Part shown: positions 1 through 6,646 of the stretch, one piece after another
How the letters are laid out: each line of letters begins with the position of its first letter
How positions within the stretch are numbered: the first letter of the stretch is position 1
Made by a program: the position numbers and the translations under genes
Source: an uncultured Roseburia sp.
Lineage (GTDB): Bacteria; Bacillota; Clostridia; Lachnospirales; Lachnospiraceae
Direction of reading: 5' to 3'
Assembly: GCA_934317215.1 (NCBI GenBank)
Contig: CAKREH010000050.1
Coordinates: 1-12,234, forward strand
Length of the DNA: 12,234 bases
Notes under the pieces: model-generated
What the model was told of the DNA's origin: nothing
What the model saw: only the letters and a program-made list of their open reading frames with translations
Database searches by the model: none

Positions 1-190
1 TCGTATGATTGACGAACGGTGAATTGGATCATGTGCTGTTTTTGCACATGATATAATGAACGCAAGTGAGGCAACATGCTCGTATGATTGACGAACGGTG
101 AATTGGATCATGTGCTGTTTTTGCACATGATATAATGAACGCAAGTGAGGCAACATACCTGCATGATTGACAAACGGCGAATGGCATCAT
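1..190. repeat. 79-bp tandem repeat, two near-identical copies plus a decayed third
   Basis: Copy 1 is 1-79 and copy 2 is 80-158. They differ at one base (position 157 against 78). A third, partial copy at 159-190 matches the first 32 bases at 25 positions and lacks the rest. Each full unit carries a perfect 9-bp inverted repeat with a seven-base loop (28-36 with 44-52, and 107-115 with 123-131), then a constant tail containing GCAAGTGAGG. The array may continue to the left of the window. The period is not a multiple of three, so it is not a repeated peptide. Its function is unknown. Confidence 0.9.
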
Positions 191-279
191 AAATGAGTCA
201 ATATACTATGTATTAAAATGAATATAAAAAAATATACAAATATAGCGTAAACACAAACTGGAAATGTTCCAATAATGGA

Positions 280-376
280 CAAGAATGGAGCTTAGTGTGG
301 AAAATAAGATTTTTCACACGCAAGATTTGTGCTTACGCACAAACTTGAGATGCGCAAAAACAGCGCAAGAATGGAG
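280..376 (+). repeat. Structured leader flanked by an 11-bp direct repeat
   Basis: The sequence CAAGAATGGAG occurs at 280-290 and again at 366-376, where it supplies the Shine-Dalgarno of the SDR gene. Between the copies lie three adjacent inverted repeats: 295-304 with 310-319 (10 pairs, one G-U), 321-332 with 337-347 (11 pairs, one bulged A at 325, loop TTAC), and 351-355 with 363-367 (5 pairs). Either this is a folded 5' untranslated region controlling the reductase, or a short palindromic element that inserted and duplicated the ribosome binding site. No known riboswitch class was recognised. Confidence 0.55.
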
Positions 377-382
377 ATTTTT

Positions 383-1114
383 ATGAATAGAACCGTACTA
401 GTTACCGGCGCCTCCCGTGGAATCGGACGCGCGATTGCATCCGCATTTGCCGCAGAAGGCGACCGGCTGATTATTACCTGTTCCAGATCAGAACAGGAAC
501 TTTTAAATTTCAAAACAGAACTGGAAGAAACTTTTCACACGGAAGTGCTCGCCAGCGTGGGCGATGTTTCTTCTTTTGAATATGTCAAACAATTATTTGA
601 ACAGATTACAGAACGCTTCGGTGGCGTGGACGTCCTCATCAACAATGCCGGTATTTCCTATATCGGGCTGCTGACGGATATGTCGATCGATGACTGGAAC
701 CACATTGTCTCCACAAATCTCACATCCGTCTTTTCCACCAGCCGGCTTGCAATTCCACATATGGTGCACGAAAAAAAAGGAAAAATCATCAATATCTCTT
801 CCGTCTGGGGCATTGCCGGTGCCTCCTGTGAAGTTGCTTATTCCGCATGCAAAGGCGGCATCAATTCCTTCACCAAAGCACTCGCAAAAGAACTTGCCCC
901 AAGCAATATCCAGGTCAATGCAATCGCCTGCGGTGTCATTGATACGCAGATGAATGCCTGTTTTTCCAAAGAAGAACGCGCAGAACTTGCAGATGAGATC
1001 CCGGCAGGAAGATTTGGAACGCCGGAGGAGGCTGCCCATCTTGCAGTACAGCTTGCCACAGGAAATGAATACCTGACCGGGCAGATCATTACATTAGACG
1101 GCGGGTGGCTGTAA
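383..1114 (+). CDS. SDR-family NAD(P)-dependent reductase (FabG-like; possible EF-P 5-aminopentanone reductase)
   Basis: A 243-aa classical short-chain dehydrogenase/reductase, a Rossmann-fold cytosolic enzyme reducing a carbonyl with NAD(P)H. Seen: cofactor loop TGASRGIG (residues 8-15), D61 after the third strand, NNAG (87-90), and the tetrad N112, S140, Y153, K157 (YSACK). Arg12 and Arg35 suggest a preference for NADPH. The reading frame runs back to a GTG at 329, but the ATG at 383 is chosen because GGAG lies six bases before it and the SDR fold begins there. The segment from SSVWG through GASCEV to FTKALAKELAPS resembles the YmfI group, which finishes the 5-aminopentanol modification of EF-P in Bacillus; this assignment is recalled, not tested. 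Oddity: the usual V-A-P-G after the active site reads I-A-C-G. Generic 3-oxoacyl-ACP reductase is the alternative. It appears monocistronic. Confidence 0.85.
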   Translation: MNRTVLVTGASRGIGRAIASAFAAEGDRLIITCSRSEQELLNFKTELEETFHTEVLASVGDVSSFEYVKQLFEQITERFGGVDVLINNAGISYIGLLTDMSIDDWNHIVSTNLTSVFSTSRLAIPHMVHEKKGKIINISSVWGIAGASCEVAYSACKGGINSFTKALAKELAPSNIQVNAIACGVIDTQMNACFSKEERAELADEIPAGRFGTPEEAAHLAVQLATGNEYLTGQIITLDGGWL

Positions 1115-1128
1115 CCCGCCGCATTTTT
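1099..1128 (+). terminator. Intrinsic terminator of the SDR gene
   Basis: CGGCGGGT at 1099-1106 pairs perfectly with ACCCGCCG at 1114-1121 across a seven-base loop and is followed by five T (1124-1128). The left arm encodes the last residues of the reductase and the stop codon lies at the base of the loop, so gene end and terminator overlap. On the other strand the hairpin has no T-run, so it is at best a weak stop for the convergent glgX transcript. Confidence 0.8.
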
Positions 1129-1138
1129 ATGTCTCACA

Positions 1139-3253
1139 CTATTCTGCCACTAAAATAACCACACTTCTCGGCGGAACTTTTAACGTCTTTTTATAATAGA
1201 ACTCCGTCTGTGTCTCTACATCTTTTCCATCCTCATACTCTATATTTGTATTGACACAGATTTTCCACTGTAGGTTGTTCGGCAGTTCCGGAAGCTGCAT
1301 GACAAGTGTTTCCCAGTATGCATTCATTCCATAGAAAATGATATCATCCCTGGTATCCGCGTCATCCCTGCCGGCATACATGATACCGATCAGTTTACTG
1401 GTATAATCCGTACCGCCATTCCACGGGAAACCATTGTGAATGCTGATCTCCGGTAATCCGCAGAGCGCTTTTTTCGTGGATCGGCGCAAAATCGGATATT
1501 TTTTGCGAAATGCGATCATATACCTGAAGAAATCATGGATCTCCTGATATTTCTCCAGTCTGGTCCAGTCAAGCCAGGAAATAATATTATCCTGGCAATA
1601 AGCATTATTATTTCCAAACTGTGTATTACAAAATTCATCTCCCGCATAAAACATGGCCGGTCCCCTGCTGCACATTAAGGTTGCAACTGCATTTTTGACC
1701 ATTCTAAGACGCAGTCCTTCGATCTGCGGATCATCTGTCTCTCCCTCTGCTCCACAGTTCCAGCTGTTTCCGTTGTTATCACCATCTGAATTATTCCAGC
1801 CATTTTTCTCATTGTGCTTCGTATTATAGGCATACAGATCATACAGTGTAAATCCGTCATGACAGGTGATAAAGTTAACAGATGCACTGTCCCCACGGTG
1901 TTCCGGGTAAAGATCTTTTGAACCTGTGATACGCGTGATTGCTGTTCCTGCCATTCCATCCATACCTTTTAAAAACTGACGGATATCATCACGGTATCTT
2001 CCATTCCATTCTGACCAGCGGTTCCATGACGGGAAACTTCCAACCTGATAGAGACCACCCGCATCCCATGCCTCCGCGATCAGTTTGACTTTTCCAAGAA
2101 TCGCATCACATGCGATCGCCTGAAGCAATGGCGGATCTGCCATCGGTGCTCCTTTTTCATCGCGGGTCAAAATAGACGCCAGGTCAAAACGGAAACCATC
2201 AACACGATACTCCGTCACCCAGTAACGCAGACAGTCAATGATAAAACGTCGTACCGCCGGATGATTACAGTTCATGACATTGCCGCAGCCACTGAAATTA
2301 TAATAGTATCCGTCCGGTGTCAGGATATAATAAATGTCATTATCAATTCCCTTAAAAGAAAAACATGGACCATGTTCATTTCCCTCTGCCGTGTGGTTAA
2401 ATACAACATCCAGGATAACTTCGATTCCATTTTCCTTTAGCTCGTAGATCAGCTCTTTTAACTCATCTCCCTCGTGGTTATGTTCCACCACCGAGGTATA
2501 ACTGGTATTGGGCGCAAAAAAACATACCGTATTATAGCCCCAGTAATTATACAGACGCTCTCCATCCACCACTCTGGTGCTTTCCATCTCATCAAATTCA
2601 AAGATCGGCATCAGTTCAACTGCATTCACTCCCAGATCCTTCAGATACGGGATCTTCTGGCGCAGTCCCTCATAAGTGCCTTCCGCCCCCGGTGTAACAC
2701 TCGATGATGCATCTTTCGTAAATCCCCTCACATGCATCTCATATATAATAAGATCCTCAAACGGATGCTCCGTCGGACGGATATCTCCCCAGTCGAAGTT
2801 GTTTTCCACAACTCTGGCATGATAAACAAAGTCTGCACCGCCTTCCGGGCGCTCTCCCCAGTTTCTCTGTCCCGTTACTGCTCTCGCATACGGATCAAGC
2901 AGAACATTTTCTTTCTTAAATAATAATCCCTTCTTCTCATCATAAGGTCCGTCCAACTGGAACGCATATTCAAACTCTTCGATTTTCAATCCAAAAACGA
3001 ACATGGAATATGTGTTTCCAATATGATAAGCTTCCGGATATTTTAGGGTCACATACGGCTCTTTTTCCTGCGGCCGGAACAACAGAAGATAACATGCCGT
3101 CGCACCAAAGGAATGGATCGTAAAGCTGACACCCCTTGTGGTTGCTGTCGCACCATCCCTGTTATAAAACCCCGGACGTACCTGATATCCATTGATCTCA
3201 TCCAATGGCTGCAGCCCAACGCCGCGTTCCTGTTTATGTCTGCCTGTACTCAT
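1139..3253 (-). CDS. glgX: Glycogen debranching enzyme, GlgX/isoamylase type (GH13)
   Basis: A 704-aa alpha-1,6-glucosidase of the GH13 isoamylase/GlgX group, expected to cleave branch points of glycogen or starch-derived limit dextrins in the cytoplasm. An N-terminal CBM48-like beta domain (about 20-150, starting YQVRPGFY) precedes the TIM barrel. All four GH13 signature regions are present: DVVFNH (282-287), GFRFDLAS with nucleophile D357, LIAEAW with acid/base E394, and NFITCHDG with H465 and D466. The Asn/Asp-rich NNSDGDNNGNSWNCGAEG stretch (487-504) is typical of GlgX. No signal peptide. The ATG is preceded by AAGGAGG at seven bases and overlaps the aldolase stop as ATGA, so the two genes are probably cotranscribed and translationally coupled. 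Family members range from bacterial GlgX to plant-like isoamylase, so exact branch-length preference cannot be read. Confidence 0.93.
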   Translation of the reverse strand: MSTGRHKQERGVGLQPLDEINGYQVRPGFYNRDGATATTRGVSFTIHSFGATACYLLLFRPQEKEPYVTLKYPEAYHIGNTYSMFVFGLKIEEFEYAFQLDGPYDEKKGLLFKKENVLLDPYARAVTGQRNWGERPEGGADFVYHARVVENNFDWGDIRPTEHPFEDLIIYEMHVRGFTKDASSSVTPGAEGTYEGLRQKIPYLKDLGVNAVELMPIFEFDEMESTRVVDGERLYNYWGYNTVCFFAPNTSYTSVVEHNHEGDELKELIYELKENGIEVILDVVFNHTAEGNEHGPCFSFKGIDNDIYYILTPDGYYYNFSGCGNVMNCNHPAVRRFIIDCLRYWVTEYRVDGFRFDLASILTRDEKGAPMADPPLLQAIACDAILGKVKLIAEAWDAGGLYQVGSFPSWNRWSEWNGRYRDDIRQFLKGMDGMAGTAITRITGSKDLYPEHRGDSASVNFITCHDGFTLYDLYAYNTKHNEKNGWNNSDGDNNGNSWNCGAEGETDDPQIEGLRLRMVKNAVATLMCSRGPAMFYAGDEFCNTQFGNNNAYCQDNIISWLDWTRLEKYQEIHDFFRYMIAFRKKYPILRRSTKKALCGLPEISIHNGFPWNGGTDYTSKLIGIMYAGRDDADTRDDIIFYGMNAYWETLVMQLPELPNNLQWKICVNTNIEYEDGKDVETQTEFYYKKTLKVPPRSVVILVAE

Positions 3254-3978
3254 CTGCGATCCTCCTTGTTTTTTGAAGAAAAATGCGACTCACCACTATA
3301 TTTCTTATACCCCGGATGTTTTCCACTCATTTTATAATAATTGTTTCTAAGATCCACAAGCCGATCGATATTTTCCCGGTCAATTTCTTTTGCACCGCCG
3401 AGCAGATGTGCCGTCAATGTTATTTTTGCGAACTGCTCTAACGTTTCCATCCGGTAATACGCCGTATAAACATCGGCTCCAACTGTTACCGCTCCATGAT
3501 TTTTTAACAGGATCGCATCATGTTCCTGCAGATACGGGGTAATGGCATCCGGCACCTCATCTGTGGAAGGTGTCGCATAAGGCGCAATCGGCACTGAACC
3601 AAGTGCGAGCACAGTCTCGATCATGGAATACTCATCAAGCGGAATATCTGCCACGGCAAATCCCGTTGCAACCGGAGGATGTGCATGTAATACCGCCCCG
3701 ACATCTTCACGTTCCTCATAACATCTGAAATGCATCCGCATTTCGGACGACGGGCGGTATCCGTCCGCAGCTTCGATCACCTCTCCTGCTTTATTTATAT
3801 GCACGATCATTTCCGGTGTTACCATACTTTTTGACACGCCGGTCGGCGTTGCTAAAAATGTGCCATCGGAAAGTTTTACCGACACATTTCCGTCATTTGA
3901 TGCAACCCATCCAAGCTGCCACATCTTATGGCACACATCACAGATCTGTGCTCTGATTTCTTTATCACTGAGTTCCAT
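3250..3978 (-). CDS. Class II aldolase / L-fuculose-phosphate aldolase family protein
   Basis: A 242-aa zinc-dependent class II aldolase/adducin-domain protein, which would cleave a sugar 1-phosphate such as L-fuculose-1-phosphate to dihydroxyacetone phosphate and an aldehyde. Visible family residues: NDGN phosphate-binding turn (28-31), acid/base E79 in SSEM, zinc ligands H98 and H100 in HAHPP, and third ligand H161 in LLKNHGAV. Y117 could be the catalytic tyrosine, but its spacing is not exact. The start has GGGAGGAG close upstream. It is the first gene of the operon with glgX (four-base overlap) behind a near-consensus promoter. The lysine- and serine-rich C-terminus after about residue 215 is family-atypical, and its end encodes the glgX ribosome binding site. 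Substrate is uncertain: fuculose, rhamnulose, ribulose or methylthioribulose phosphate aldolases share this fold, and no fucose or rhamnose genes are nearby. Confidence 0.85.
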   Translation of the reverse strand: MELSDKEIRAQICDVCHKMWQLGWVASNDGNVSVKLSDGTFLATPTGVSKSMVTPEMIVHINKAGEVIEAADGYRPSSEMRMHFRCYEEREDVGAVLHAHPPVATGFAVADIPLDEYSMIETVLALGSVPIAPYATPSTDEVPDAITPYLQEHDAILLKNHGAVTVGADVYTAYYRMETLEQFAKITLTAHLLGGAKEIDRENIDRLVDLRNNYYKMSGKHPGYKKYSGESHFSSKNKEDRR

Positions 3979-4017
3979 AATCTCCTCCCATCGTACTTTT
4001 TTCCTATTTTACTTTCC

Positions 4018-4046
4018 ATTATAATCATACTCTTTCCCAATTTCAA
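4018..4046 (-). promoter_or_regulatory. Promoter of the aldolase-glgX operon
   Basis: Read on the minus strand, TTGAAA (4046-4041) is followed by exactly 17 bases and TATAAT (4023-4018). This is five of six and six of six matches to the sigma-A consensus, about 40 bases before the aldolase ATG. Confidence 0.8.
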
Positions 4047-4069
4047 CCAGGCAAAATCTATGTTATACT
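4041..4069 (+). promoter_or_regulatory. Promoter of the pectinesterase gene
   Basis: TATACT at 4064-4069 is preceded by TG one base upstream (4061-4062), an extended -10 element. With 17-base spacing the -35 position falls on TTTCAA (4041-4046), a poor match. These are the same six base pairs that form the strong -35 box of the divergent aldolase promoter. Confidence 0.65.
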
Positions 4070-4109
4070 ATCCTCAGAAAATATTAAGAAACAAAGAAAG
4101 GATTTTCCC

Positions 4110-5144
4110 ATGCAAAAAATACTTCATGTTTCCGACAACCCGGAACATTTTTCCTCCATCGGCTCTGCCCTTGCACAAATTCCTGCTAATAACACAACAC
4201 CTGTTATCATTGAAATCGCACCGGGCATTTACCATGAAAAACTGACCATAAATAAACCATATATCACACTTCGCGGAATGAGCGAAAGCAGTTCTGACAC
4301 TGTCATCAGCTATGATGATTATGCCCTGGATCTGATGGAAGATGGCAGTAAGCGCGGTACATTCCGCACTTATACCCTCTTTATCGATACACATGATGTA
4401 ACGCTCCAGCATCTCACTATCGAAAATGCCTCTGGGGATTCCGCCACACACGGACAGGCGATCGCTCTCTATGCCGACGGAGACCGTCTTATGATCGATT
4501 CCTGCCGCCTTCTCGGTCATCAGGACACTCTTTTTACCGGGCCGCTTCCCGAAAAAGAACGACAGCCTGGCGGTTTCATCGGGCCAAAACAGTTTGCCCC
4601 ACGCATCAATGGCAGACAATATTATAAAAACTGCTATATCTGCGGCGATATTGATTTTATTTTTGGAAGTGCCACCGCATATTTTGAACACTGTACCTTA
4701 GAATCCCTGCTGCGCACAAAAACATCCGAACAATCGGATTCAGTTTCCGATACATCTGCATTCCCTCCTATCCAGGGCTATGTAACTGCCGCCTCCACGC
4801 CAAAAGGGCAGGCATACGGCTACGTTTTTTCTGACTGCCGGTTCATCTCCAAAGACTGTCCTGCCGAATCTGTCTATCTTGGCAGACCATGGCGCGACTA
4901 TGCAAAAACGATCCTGATTTCCTGTGAACTTGGCGCGCATATCCATCCTGCCGGTTTTCATGACTGGAACCGCGAAAATACACATGAAACGGTATGTTAT
5001 GCCGAATACGCAAGTTACCCCGCAGTCTCTGACTGCCGTCCACTTTCTGACCAGGCTGATTTTGTTCAAAATCTGGATGAACAACAGGCCGGACATTTTT
5101 CAAGAAAACTGGTTCTCGGTGACTGGACACCCGATGAACTGTAA
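4110..5144 (+). CDS. Pectinesterase (pectin methylesterase, CE8), cytoplasmic type
   Basis: A 344-aa right-handed beta-helix carbohydrate esterase that removes methyl esters from galacturonate chains. Family motifs in order: GIYHEKL (39-45), QAIAL with Q116, GHQDTL (136-141) with Q138 and catalytic D139, GDIDFIFG (179-186) with nucleophile D182, and GRPWRDYA (258-265) with substrate-binding R259 and W261. The protein starts directly with the fold: there is no signal peptide and no membrane or cell-wall anchor. It therefore probably acts inside the cell on imported methylated oligogalacturonides. A Ser/Thr-rich stretch at about 203-218 looks like a surface-loop insertion. The ATG has AAAGGA seven bases upstream. 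It is divergent from the aldolase-glgX operon and apparently transcribed alone, with no pectate lyase or KdgR-type regulator in the window. No clear terminator was found directly after its stop. Confidence 0.93.
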   Translation: MQKILHVSDNPEHFSSIGSALAQIPANNTTPVIIEIAPGIYHEKLTINKPYITLRGMSESSSDTVISYDDYALDLMEDGSKRGTFRTYTLFIDTHDVTLQHLTIENASGDSATHGQAIALYADGDRLMIDSCRLLGHQDTLFTGPLPEKERQPGGFIGPKQFAPRINGRQYYKNCYICGDIDFIFGSATAYFEHCTLESLLRTKTSEQSDSVSDTSAFPPIQGYVTAASTPKGQAYGYVFSDCRFISKDCPAESVYLGRPWRDYAKTILISCELGAHIHPAGFHDWNRENTHETVCYAEYASYPAVSDCRPLSDQADFVQNLDEQQAGHFSRKLVLGDWTPDEL

Positions 5145-5169
5145 TTTTTAGATATTTTTTAATCTGGGT

Positions 5170-5198
5170 TTGTATATTCATGAGAATAATGATAGAAT
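5170..5198 (+). promoter_or_regulatory. Candidate promoter of the 50-aa membrane protein
   Basis: TTGTAT (5170-5175), 17 bases, then TAGAAT (5193-5198): three of six and five of six consensus matches, about 48 bases before the ATG. It is plausible but AT-rich surroundings offer other -10 choices. Its presence suggests that the small gene does not depend on pectinesterase read-through. Confidence 0.45.
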
Positions 5199-5245
5199 AA
5201 TATACATTAAGAATATGAAAAATCCAAACAAAGGGGGCATATAAG

Positions 5246-5398
5246 ATGGACGAGAAAATTTATAAGACAATGGGTTCTGCCGGAGCATCTACACTGGCAG
5301 TTGGTATCTGTGTCCTTGCAGGTGGAATCACCGCTGGGATTCTTCTGATCGTAAATGGTGCCAGACTGTTAAAGAATAAATCCAAAATCATGTTTTAA
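5246..5398 (+). CDS. Small single-helix membrane protein, 50 aa, unknown function
   Basis: A 50-codon frame with a very strong ribosome binding site (AAAGGGGG at 5230-5237, eight bases before the ATG) and a candidate promoter. The product begins MDEKIYKTMGSAGA, has one hydrophobic Gly/Ala-rich helix at about residues 15-37, and ends in a basic tail (ARLLKNKSKIMF), so the tail should lie in the cytosol. There is no signal cleavage site and no double-glycine leader or Cys pattern of a bacteriocin. It is followed by a large terminator hairpin, consistent with a real, separately expressed gene. Short proteins of this pattern are recalled from other Lachnospiraceae, but this was not searched. Function is not recognised; a membrane-associated regulator or small structural protein are possibilities only. 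Confidence 0.75.
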   Translation: MDEKIYKTMGSAGASTLAVGICVLAGGITAGILLIVNGARLLKNKSKIMF

Positions 5399-5439
5399 AA
5401 TAGAATTCACGCTCTGCAGGCTTTCTATTGTCATGAACC

Positions 5440-5502
5440 AAAAGCGCATATGCAGTAAAATCATCTTTCTGACGATCTTTTTTTACTGTACATGCGCTTT
5501 TT
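5440..5502. terminator. Long bidirectional terminator hairpin
   Basis: A 21-base arm at 5440-5460 (AAAAGCGCATATGCAGTAAAA) faces 5481-5501 with only two imperfect positions: one mismatch and one G-U in either RNA. The loop is 20 bases. The arm ends are A-run and T-run, giving five T after the stem on the plus strand and four on the minus strand. It sits between the convergent 50-aa gene and the CPBP gene and can serve both. Confidence 0.75.
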
Positions 5503-5543
5503 CATATGACACCATATGTTTTTACAGGAAATTTTTCTTCAAA

Positions 5544-6605
5544 TTAATCCTCTTTTTGATTTTTTTTCTTGTTGAACACATCTGCGAGCAGGAAAAATCC
5601 AAAGCACAATCCGTTTAACACCAGTGCAACCGGAAGATCTTTCCAGCTTACCGTCTGATTTTCCAGAACATCCGCAGAAAATGTTCCTGAAATGATCGGT
5701 ATCAGGTTGTTATTCAGATAGTGCAGGCAGACCGGTACCCAGATATTCTGCGTTTTCATATAGGCATATGCAAAAAAGATTCCAAGTGAAATACATGTGA
5801 TCTGCTGCGCAAAAATCATCTGGATTCCTGATGTCTGTGTATAATAAAACAGATCATCCGGGATATGCCATAATCCCCATACAACACCAAGTATGAGCAC
5901 ACCTGCACGAAGCCCGAACCGTTTCTGCAAAACCGGCTGCAGGTAATATCTCCAGCCATATTCTTCTCCGAAAAATGCAATAAACACGAAGAAATAATTG
6001 ATCGGAAGTGCAGCAATATTCATCCACATCATAGGATCTTTAAACATTGCTGCCCATTCCTTTACATACTGCATTCCACTGCCATCAGACACACCCTGTA
6101 CTGCTACAGACACTACAGTTCTTACTATATAAATACCCACAAACGCAAGTACAATGAGCACAGCGCTTTTCCAGTTTTGTCTGGTCAGCCCCGCTGCCGC
6201 CCGCTTTTCATTTCCCGCTACTGCAAGAAAAACAAGTGCCACGATACTCCCGATAATAAGTACATACTGAGAAATCAGATTATAAACAGACATCGTCATC
6301 CCTGCAATGTTCAAATCATTTACCGGCAGAAATACGGATAAAAGTGCCAATACGATCAGGGCACCCGTTGTCGCTAAAACCGTAATAAAAAAACCTGCCG
6401 GCAGGATTTTCTCTCCTTTGTGTGCCAGAAAAAGTCCAATGATCACACCTGCTGCCGGATACATCATCTGCGCTGTTGGAAATACCGTAAGGTCATAACC
6501 CTTTGTACTGCCATACCACATCAGAATTCCCATCAGACAGGTCAGTCCGTAAGCCATCAGCACATAAATAATCAGCCTCGTTTTTGCCATTTCTTTTTGT
6601 TCCAT
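5544..6605 (-). CDS. CPBP-family intramembrane metalloprotease
   Basis: A polytopic membrane protein of about 353 aa of the CPBP (CAAX protease and bacteriocin-processing, Abi) family. Numbered from the chosen ATG, it has about eight to nine hydrophobic segments and the three family motifs: EEYGWR (E214, E215, R219), GLWHIP (H247) and HYLNN (H295, N299). These residues form the putative metal and catalytic site within the membrane. The long open frame begins at a TTG (6611) that lies too close to the Shine-Dalgarno. The ATG at 6605 has GGGGAGGAG seven bases away and is preferred. It is the last gene of a leftward group after the GH114-like gene (41 bases between) and ends at the bidirectional terminator. 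The C-terminus is charged (NKKKNQKED). Relatives process prenylated proteins or peptides or give bacteriocin self-immunity; the substrate here is unknown and no bacteriocin gene is adjacent. Confidence 0.88.
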   Translation of the reverse strand: MEQKEMAKTRLIIYVLMAYGLTCLMGILMWYGSTKGYDLTVFPTAQMMYPAAGVIIGLFLAHKGEKILPAGFFITVLATTGALIVLALLSVFLPVNDLNIAGMTMSVYNLISQYVLIIGSIVALVFLAVAGNEKRAAAGLTRQNWKSAVLIVLAFVGIYIVRTVVSVAVQGVSDGSGMQYVKEWAAMFKDPMMWMNIAALPINYFFVFIAFFGEEYGWRYYLQPVLQKRFGLRAGVLILGVVWGLWHIPDDLFYYTQTSGIQMIFAQQITCISLGIFFAYAYMKTQNIWVPVCLHYLNNNLIPIISGTFSADVLENQTVSWKDLPVALVLNGLCFGFFLLADVFNKKKNQKED

Positions 6606-6646
6606 TTTCAAACTCCTCCCCTTAAATCATGAATGATACTTGTTTA

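Noticed and set aside
9..57. Promoter inside the 79-bp repeat (TTGACG and TATAAT)
   Set aside because: The two boxes are 37 bases apart, and the only nearer -35-like sequence (TTGCAC) is four bases from TATAAT; neither spacing works.
1..158. CRISPR array
   Set aside because: The repeats are 79 bp, directly adjacent with no variable spacers, and no cas gene is present.
167..195. Consensus TTGACA in the decayed repeat as promoter of the SDR gene
   Set aside because: No acceptable -10 box lies 16-18 bases downstream; the nearest CATAAA is 15 bases away and a poor match. It cannot be excluded, so no promoter is listed for this gene.
329..382. GTG start at 329 adding 18 residues to the SDR protein
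   Set aside because: It lies within the hairpin-rich leader, has no ribosome binding site, and the added residues precede the fold's first strand.
593..1039. 148-codon minus-strand frame opposite the SDR gene
   Set aside because: It is a shadow of the strongly conserved SDR coding sequence, with no ribosome binding site and no recognisable domain.
4074..4691. 205-codon minus-strand frame opposite the pectinesterase
   Set aside because: The pectinesterase frame has all family motifs; the antisense frame has none and would run into the shared promoter region.
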